59,289 bases of DNA from a virus. The stretch's first letter is position 1. Every line of letters starts with the position of its first letter. Positions 55,226-59,289 of this stretch are shown piece after piece. A program made the translations under genes and the position numbers. The notes beneath the pieces were generated by a model. That model ran no database searches, was not told where the DNA came from, and saw only the letters and a list, made by a program, of their open reading frames with translations. The stretch is taken from positions 1 to 59,289 of IMG/VR virus record IMGVR_UViG_3300032315_000166; one strand, 5' to 3'.

Positions 55226-55591
55226 TCAGGTATTCTCCGCGCCGAACGCCGCGAAACTCATCGACGTAGACGAGGCGTTGATCGTGATGATATCCGTCGC
55301 CGCGAGCGTCAACCCCAACGTGAGCGCCGTGGAATCATTCGCCTGCATCGGCACATCGAACGCCACCCAATGAGCCGCCGCAATCGCAGCACCCGCCGGG
55401 CGGATAGCAATCCGGTACGTCTGCTGCGAAGTGGTCTGGTTACACACCGTGACCGTGGACACCACCGTCGAAGTAGCAGACGGCACCGTGTACAGATTGT
55501 AGTTCGTGTTGATCGCGGCAAGGGCCTGTGCCCCGTTCCCCGTATGACCAGCGGAACCCGTCATAGCGAGAACCTTGTAAGTAGTAGGCAT
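55226..55591 (-). CDS. Virion structural protein (paired with 57205-57534)
   Basis: 121 residues, ATG 55591. PTTYKVLAMTGSAG, LYTVPSATSTVVSTVTVCN, YRIAIRPAGAAI, MSFAAFGAENT. Clear paralogue of the gene at 57205. The family occurs in fibre regions of several phages, with a beta-sandwich and a role as a trimer-stabilising or baseplate part. Confidence 0.75.
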   Translation of the reverse strand: MPTTYKVLAMTGSAGHTGNGAQALAAINTNYNLYTVPSATSTVVSTVTVCNQTTSQQTYRIAIRPAGAAIAAAHWVAFDVPMQANDSTALTLGLTLAATDIITINASSTSMSFAAFGAENT

Positions 55592-55595
55592 GTGC

Positions 55596-55925
55596 TTATG
55601 CTCCCATCAGAAGGAATACCGAGTCGAGTCCGACACCCGACGACGCAGCAGCCGGAGTAGCCCACTTAACGCCAGTAGCGGTCGTGGAGTCAAGAACAAG
55701 CGCCTGCCCATCCGTACCCGCGCCCAACCTGGCAAACGTGTTATCCGCCGTGCCAACAATCAGGTCACCCTTAGCGTCGAAGATCGCACGCGGAATAATG
55801 TCCGCCGAACCCGGCTTCCCACCCAACGCAGTCTCAACATCGGTGGCAAGAAACTCAAGGTCACGCGGCACGTTAGGTGTGTCCGCCGCCGCCGGGTAAC
55901 GCAACCCGCCAGGTGTAGTAGGCAT
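55596..55925 (-). CDS. Short fibre protein
   Basis: 109 residues, ATG 55925. N-terminus PTTPGGLRYPAAADTPNVPRD is paralogous to the gene at 1-638. Then IPRAIFDAKGDLIVGTADNTFARLGAGTDG, a common phage-fibre module (AKGDLIVGTADNT). Looks like a truncated version of a longer fibre. Confidence 0.78.
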   Translation of the reverse strand: MPTTPGGLRYPAAADTPNVPRDLEFLATDVETALGGKPGSADIIPRAIFDAKGDLIVGTADNTFARLGAGTDGQALVLDSTTATGVKWATPAAASSGVGLDSVFLLMGA

Positions 55926-55935
55926 GTACCTCTCC

Positions 55936-56763
55936 TTACCAACTCAATGTGATGTAGCCGTTACCGCCATTGACGCCTTCAGCGGTCGCCGCCGGAACCA
56001 CAGCAGCGGTCGTGAAAGAGGAACCCGCACCACCGGCACCGTTACCACGGTTGTCGTCTGAGGAGTAACCGCCACCACCGCCGAAGTATCCGCTACCACC
56101 ACCCGCACCCGGAAAAGATGTAGAGGGATTCACATACGAGTTAGCGTCTCCCTCACCACCCTGCAACGCCGAACCGGCAGACGCCGTATTGTTAGGTTCC
56201 CCTGAACCGCCGCGAGCGCCACCCGCGCTGACCGTGCCCGCAGCGCCGTTGAATGATCCCGGCCCACCCAAGTTAGAGGCACCACCGCCGCCACCCGCGA
56301 CAACGATCGCATTACCCTGCGTCAGAGAGCCCGCCGAGAAGATCCCCGAATAGCCGCCGCCCGCGCCGCCCTGCGTAAAAGCGCCAGGGTAGAAGTTCCA
56401 TGTCGGCGCACCGGCGTTACCACCACCGGGCCACCCACCGAGATTCTGCGTGAACGCCGGATCAGGAAGCGACGCGATCCCGCCTTCGCCCGCCCCACCC
56501 GCAGCCAAGTGCAACGTCGCCCCCGGTGTCGTCGTCATACGGCCCGTGACCATGCCGCCGCCACCACCGCCACCGTTCGTGGAGTTGCTGCTGCCACCGC
56601 CACCCGCGCCCACGACCTCAACCGTGATCGTGGTGACGTTCGCCGGAACCGTGAACGTCTGAAAAGCGTTCGACACATACACGAAAGACCTGCGGGCACG
56701 CTGCGGCCCGTCCATAGCAAGGCTACGGGCGGACATCGCACCACGAGTCGCAAGCATCGGCAT
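55936..56763 (-). CDS. Third glycine-rich tail fibre
   Basis: 275 residues, ATG 56763 (TGATG overlap). FQTFTVPANVTTITVEVVGAGGGG then polyglycine loops to the end (GGNGYITLSW). A different glycine-rich class from the two fibres above: the Gly-rich part follows a TVPANVTTITVEVVGAG strand rather than a receptor module. Surface-exposed adhesin. Confidence 0.78.
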   Translation of the reverse strand: MPMLATRGAMSARSLAMDGPQRARRSFVYVSNAFQTFTVPANVTTITVEVVGAGGGGSSNSTNGGGGGGGMVTGRMTTTPGATLHLAAGGAGEGGIASLPDPAFTQNLGGWPGGGNAGAPTWNFYPGAFTQGGAGGGYSGIFSAGSLTQGNAIVVAGGGGGASNLGGPGSFNGAAGTVSAGGARGGSGEPNNTASAGSALQGGEGDANSYVNPSTSFPGAGGGSGYFGGGGGYSSDDNRGNGAGGAGSSFTTAAVVPAATAEGVNGGNGYITLSW

Positions 56764-57203
56764 CAGGCGAACCTGCCCACACTCGCCAGCACCACATACG
56801 TCGGAGTACCCGCCGTCTTCACAACCGTGAAGGAATACACCTCAATCGAAGACGCCGACCCTGCCGTGGGAGCGAACCCGCCCAGCCACCGAGGCGTCAC
56901 GGCGTTCCCGTCGATCTGTGTCGCCGACTGGAAGTACGGTGTAGAACCATTGGTGACAAGGAAAGACACCGTGAAAGACTGCCCCACCGGCAGCAGCGAG
57001 TTCAACGTCGTCGAAGCGTTCCCGCGAATGTTCAACGTCCAGTTCGCTGACGCATTAGATGTAAAATACAGCACCGACTGATCCATGACATTGAACGCGA
57101 TAGTCCCAGTCGCCGCAGTCGCGGACACCGTGACCTTCTCCTTCGGAGAAGTAAAGAGCGGGTTCGTGAACTCAGCCACCTCACGGGACCGGTAGATCGC
57201 CAT
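56763..57203 (-). CDS. Cyanophage-like virion structural protein
   Basis: 146 residues, ATG 57203. FTNPLFTSPKEKVTVSATAATGTIAFNVMDQSVLYFTSNASANWTLNIRGNAST... followed by QSFTVSFLVTNGSTPYF, QIDGNAVTPRWLGGFAPTAG and DVYSFTVVKTAGTP-like end. This pattern (NW.LN.RG, IDG, GG.AP..G, KTA) is very common among T4-like cyanophages and other aquatic phages, unusual in cultured actinophages. Presumably a fibre or baseplate part. Confidence 0.78.
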   Translation of the reverse strand: MAIYRSREVAEFTNPLFTSPKEKVTVSATAATGTIAFNVMDQSVLYFTSNASANWTLNIRGNASTTLNSLLPVGQSFTVSFLVTNGSTPYFQSATQIDGNAVTPRWLGGFAPTAGSASSIEVYSFTVVKTAGTPTYVVLASVGRFA

Positions 57204-57204
57204 G

Positions 57205-57534
57205 TCAGGTGATCTCGCTTCCGAACAGGGCGAACGTCATGTCAGCGGAAGACGCATACACGACCACTAGGTCCGAGGCGTCGATCGTGAGCCCGATGCT
57301 GAAGGACACGGTTTCGTTGCCAAGGATCGGGGAGTCGAACGCGATGTAGTGCTGATTCGCGAGCGCGTCACCGTTCGGGCGGACAGCGATACGGAACGAT
57401 CCCGCTGCGGCACCACGGTTACACACAACGACGCTTGACACCACAACCTGGGTTGCGGGCGGGCAGGTGTAGATCGTCGTGTTAATCGTGGCGCTAGGGG
57501 CCGACTGACCCAACACCTTGTACGCGATAGGCAC
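57205..57534 (-). CDS. Virion structural protein (paired with 55226-55591)
   Basis: 109 residues, ATG 57534. IAYKVLGQSAPSATINTTIYTCPPATQ, VVSSVVVCNRGAAAGSFRIAVRPNG, ADMTFALFGSEIT. Same family as the gene at 55226. A promoter-like TAGACT is near 57575, but weak. Confidence 0.75.
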   Translation of the reverse strand: MPIAYKVLGQSAPSATINTTIYTCPPATQVVVSSVVVCNRGAAAGSFRIAVRPNGDALANQHYIAFDSPILGNETVSFSIGLTIDASDLVVVYASSADMTFALFGSEIT

Positions 57535-57574
57535 TACAATCTCCTAACCCTGGTAAGTGAATCTGGTATCAAGT

Positions 57575-58918
57575 CTACCGCTGAACACCTAGTGACCCCG
57601 TGAATGTGAACGGGTGAGGAAATAGTTGCTCAGCCTGGGCGACGGCTTGAGTTGCGGCAGTTTCAGCGATGATTTGCGCCGAAGGGGTGGTGGCGTTGCG
57701 GCTAGTGGAGGCGTGGGCGGTGCCGGTCCAGAAACCGTCCTTAGACCCGTCGAAGTAGGAGCCCACCGTAGAAGACTGCTCCATCAAGGCGGCGTCGAAG
57801 TACACGACCTGCCCCGAAGTAGTAGCGACCTGGACGTAGCACAACGGGATCACGGACTGCGCTCCTGCCGGGGCAGTAGCGGTGATGCTCACCCGCGTCC
57901 AGCCGTTCAGCGTGACCGCCGTCAATGACCCGGAGGATGTAGACAATAAAGTGCCTGCCGCGACCGCGCTGTCCCTCCACCCTAGGTAGGCCCGGTAGTC
58001 GCGGCTCGCTGCCGTGTCCTTGATCCACACGCTGAACGTGTAGGTGAGCCCAGCGGTCACAAGGAAGCCCGGCCCGGAGCCCGCGGCTGCCCACCAGAAG
58101 ACGCCAGCGCCGCCGCTTGGCGTGGTGTTGAAGACCGTCCTGTATGACGCCAAGCCCGCGTAGGAGTCCAGAGTGGAGCGTGCCCCCGTGGCGTTATTAG
58201 CGTTCCACGTCGCCGCATCCGTTTCCACGGACGGGTTCGTTACGAGGTTCACCCGAGTCGTGCCGAACGGAGCCACATCACCCGAAGTCGCCACCAGATT
58301 CGCCGCCGACAACAACCCCGTGTAAGACGGAAACGCCACAGCCACAGACGTAAACGACTGCTCCGTCACCAGCAACGACCCATAAGTAGTAGGCATCTTC
58401 ACGCCCGCAGGAGACAGGGAGATAAGCGCCTCCTGCGCCGTAACCGCCTGCTCCTCCACGACATATGCCTGGTATGCCGCTAACTCCGTGTACGACTCAC
58501 CCGAATACACCGGCACCAGGCTCGAAATCTTCACATCAGCAACACCAACCAACTGACCAAACGTCTGCCCCGAACCAGTCAAGTCAGCAAACGTCGCATA
58601 CCGAAGCGACAGATCCTCGAAAGAGTCAATCCCCGGAAGTGACACCTGCCAAGTGCGACCACCCAGAAACGTCTCAGTAATCGTGTACTGGAACGTCTCA
58701 TTCAAGTTCGGGTCATCGGTCGCCGGGACCGTGATTGAGAAGGAACCGAACGCATCGAGGGTCGCCGAGTACGTCGACTGGACAACGATCTGGTCCGCCA
58801 AGGCGTTCTGAAGAGTCTTCGGTAGGCGGAACTCGATCTGTCCGGCGATCGGGTTGCCTTCGTAGTCGACGTATTGCCCGGTGACGGTGACGAGGGCGAG
58901 GTTCGCGGCTAGGGCCAT
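57575..58918 (-). CDS. Tail fibre with carbohydrate-binding-like C-terminal domain
   Basis: 447 residues from ATG 58918 (TAATG overlap). Residues 1-~100 repeat the module of the gene at 641-1186 (VTVTGQYVDYEGNPIAGQIEF). Then a linker with coiled-coil character. Residues ~225-390 (RVNLVTNPSVETDAATWNANN, ...TYTFSVWIKDTAASRDYRAYLGW, VYFDAALMEQSSTVGSYFDG) look like a CBM4/laminin-G-type jelly roll common in phage fibres. Ends after a short Gln/Ala helix. Recognises cell-surface sugars. Confidence 0.8.
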   Translation of the reverse strand: MALAANLALVTVTGQYVDYEGNPIAGQIEFRLPKTLQNALADQIVVQSTYSATLDAFGSFSITVPATDDPNLNETFQYTITETFLGGRTWQVSLPGIDSFEDLSLRYATFADLTGSGQTFGQLVGVADVKISSLVPVYSGESYTELAAYQAYVVEEQAVTAQEALISLSPAGVKMPTTYGSLLVTEQSFTSVAVAFPSYTGLLSAANLVATSGDVAPFGTTRVNLVTNPSVETDAATWNANNATGARSTLDSYAGLASYRTVFNTTPSGGAGVFWWAAAGSGPGFLVTAGLTYTFSVWIKDTAASRDYRAYLGWRDSAVAAGTLLSTSSGSLTAVTLNGWTRVSITATAPAGAQSVIPLCYVQVATTSGQVVYFDAALMEQSSTVGSYFDGSKDGFWTGTAHASTSRNATTPSAQIIAETAATQAVAQAEQLFPHPFTFTGSLGVQR

Positions 58919-59133
58919 TATGTCGCCGGTTCGACGGGCCACACGGCTAGGCGCGGGTCAGCCGTGTTGTCGGGGAGGTCGCGTAGCGCCTGCCGATACG
59001 CCTCCCACGGCTCCAGGGGCCAGGGGGCGTCCATGACGACGCGGAAGTCGCAGGCCGCCAAGAGCGCGTTGCGGCGGTTCCTAAGACGCTCCCACACCCA
59101 ATCAGTCGGCACGCCACGCTCAGCGGTGTCCAT
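58918..59133 (-). CDS. Tail-fibre assembly protein; probably N-truncated by an indel
   Basis: 71 residues from ATG 59133 but with no RBS. The protein (MDTAERGVPTDWVWERLRNRR, LLAACDFRVVMDAPWPLEPWEAYRQALRDLPDN) is of the fibre-assembly/DUF4376-like type. The same frame reads sensibly upstream of the ATG (HHFHRIGSDPTATWTYWSD) but lacks a start codon before a TAG. Removing one G from the GGG run at 59197-59199 (CCC on the plus strand) would join it to GTG 59209 and give a full protein. Likely a sequencing or assembly error, or a real frameshift. Confidence 0.65.
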   Translation of the reverse strand: MDTAERGVPTDWVWERLRNRRNALLAACDFRVVMDAPWPLEPWEAYRQALRDLPDNTADPRLAVWPVEPAT

Positions 59134-59164
59134 GTCCGACCAGTACGTCCACGTTGCGGTGGGG

Positions 59165-59289
59165 TCACTGCCGATCCGGTGGAAGTGATGAGGCTTCCCT
59201 GACTGGCACTAACAAGTGAACCAGAAAGGAAGTCGGCTGTGGACGGCAACTCGACGCCCACACCTTCCCACGCCGATGCTGACGCGTTC
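59165..59289 (-). CDS. 3' end of the fibre gene that starts at 638 (across the contig junction)
   Basis: If position 59289 joins position 1, the frame of the 1-638 gene continues here with good codon use (WEGVGVELPSTADFLSGSL). With the same one-base correction at 59197-59199 it stops at TGA 59167-59165, just overlapping the next gene. Without correction it stays open to 58947 in a sequence that looks non-coding. Confidence 0.5.
   Translation of the reverse strand, partial: TRQHRRGKVWASSCRPQPTSFLVHLLVPVREASSLPPDRQ

Noticed and set aside
59239-59289. Plus-strand GTG with an upstream AAAGGA near the window end
   Set aside because: The opposite strand reads as a continuation of the fibre gene with better codon use, and the plus frame soon meets a stop if the contig is circular.
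1-59289. CRISPR arrays, tRNA genes, insertion sequences, integrase
   Set aside because: I saw no regularly spaced repeats, no cloverleaf-like stretches in the gaps, no transposase or recombinase motifs. Short tRNAs could be missed by eye; a covariance-model scan would be decisive.

Overview
The window looks like one complete double-stranded DNA tailed-phage genome of 59,289 bp with a long, non-contractile (siphovirus-type) tail. It very probably infects an actinobacterium. Three things support the host call: two tandem WhiB-family regulators (a family restricted to Actinobacteria and their phages), actinophage-type lysis and head genes, and many GTG starts. No integrase, clear repressor, tRNA or CRISPR array was found by eye, so a lytic life style is the simplest reading. 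The tail-fibre gene that runs off position 1 continues in frame from position 59289, which suggests the contig is a circular or circularly permuted genome cut inside that gene.

Almost every gene is on the minus strand, so the map is best read from right to left. The head region (about 14.0 to 1.3 kb) runs portal, Mu-F-like minor head protein, a 993-residue and an 855-residue multidomain protein, XkdF-type maturation protease, scaffold-like protein, decoration protein, major capsid protein and a repetitive head-fibre-like protein, and ends at a hairpin (1209-1250). A large adhesion region follows (1.2 kb, across the junction, then 59.2 to 49.7 kb). It holds about 17 fibre-related genes assembled from a few duplicated modules. 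Then come head-tail connectors (49.7-48.1 kb), small genes and a metallophosphoesterase (48.1-45.1 kb), two paralogous tail-tube proteins, frameshifted tail assembly chaperones, a 1510-residue tape measure, minor tail proteins (44.9-35.1 kb) and the lysis genes (35.1-33.0 kb: membrane protein, peptidoglycan-binding protein, holin, amidase), closed by another hairpin (32905-32941).

The replication and packaging region (32.8-25.2 kb) encodes a Gam-like nuclease inhibitor, Erf annealing protein, winged-helix initiator-like protein, loader-like protein, an HNH-HTH fusion, small membrane and zinc proteins, TerS, a PD-(D/E)XK nuclease and TerL. I recognise no polymerase, helicase or primase, so the host replisome is probably used. 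A single rightward island (22.87-25.22 kb) carries six small genes and ends in an arginase/deacetylase-fold enzyme resembling histone deacetylases with all catalytic residues in place. The region 22.8-14.1 kb is a long leftward run of small, tightly overlapping early-type genes: many Cys-rich proteins, an HTH protein with a repeated domain, an HD-type hydrolase, two WhiBs, SSB and a lysozyme-like secreted protein.

Two genome-wide patterns stand out. First, many intergenic gaps carry a promoter-like element in which an extended -10 (TGN-TACACT type) is flanked by AACCCC and GGGGTT arms. It is oriented with the downstream genes on both strands and is probably the phage's own regulon signal. Second, a histidine-rich tether (KHGSHxQxxH) occurs six times, in the portal C-terminus and in the two giant head-region proteins. 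There it separates effector-like domains: an HEYGH metallopeptidase, a GNAT-like domain, a RelA/SpoT-like domain and others. This suggests an internal-virion, modular effector system delivered with the DNA.
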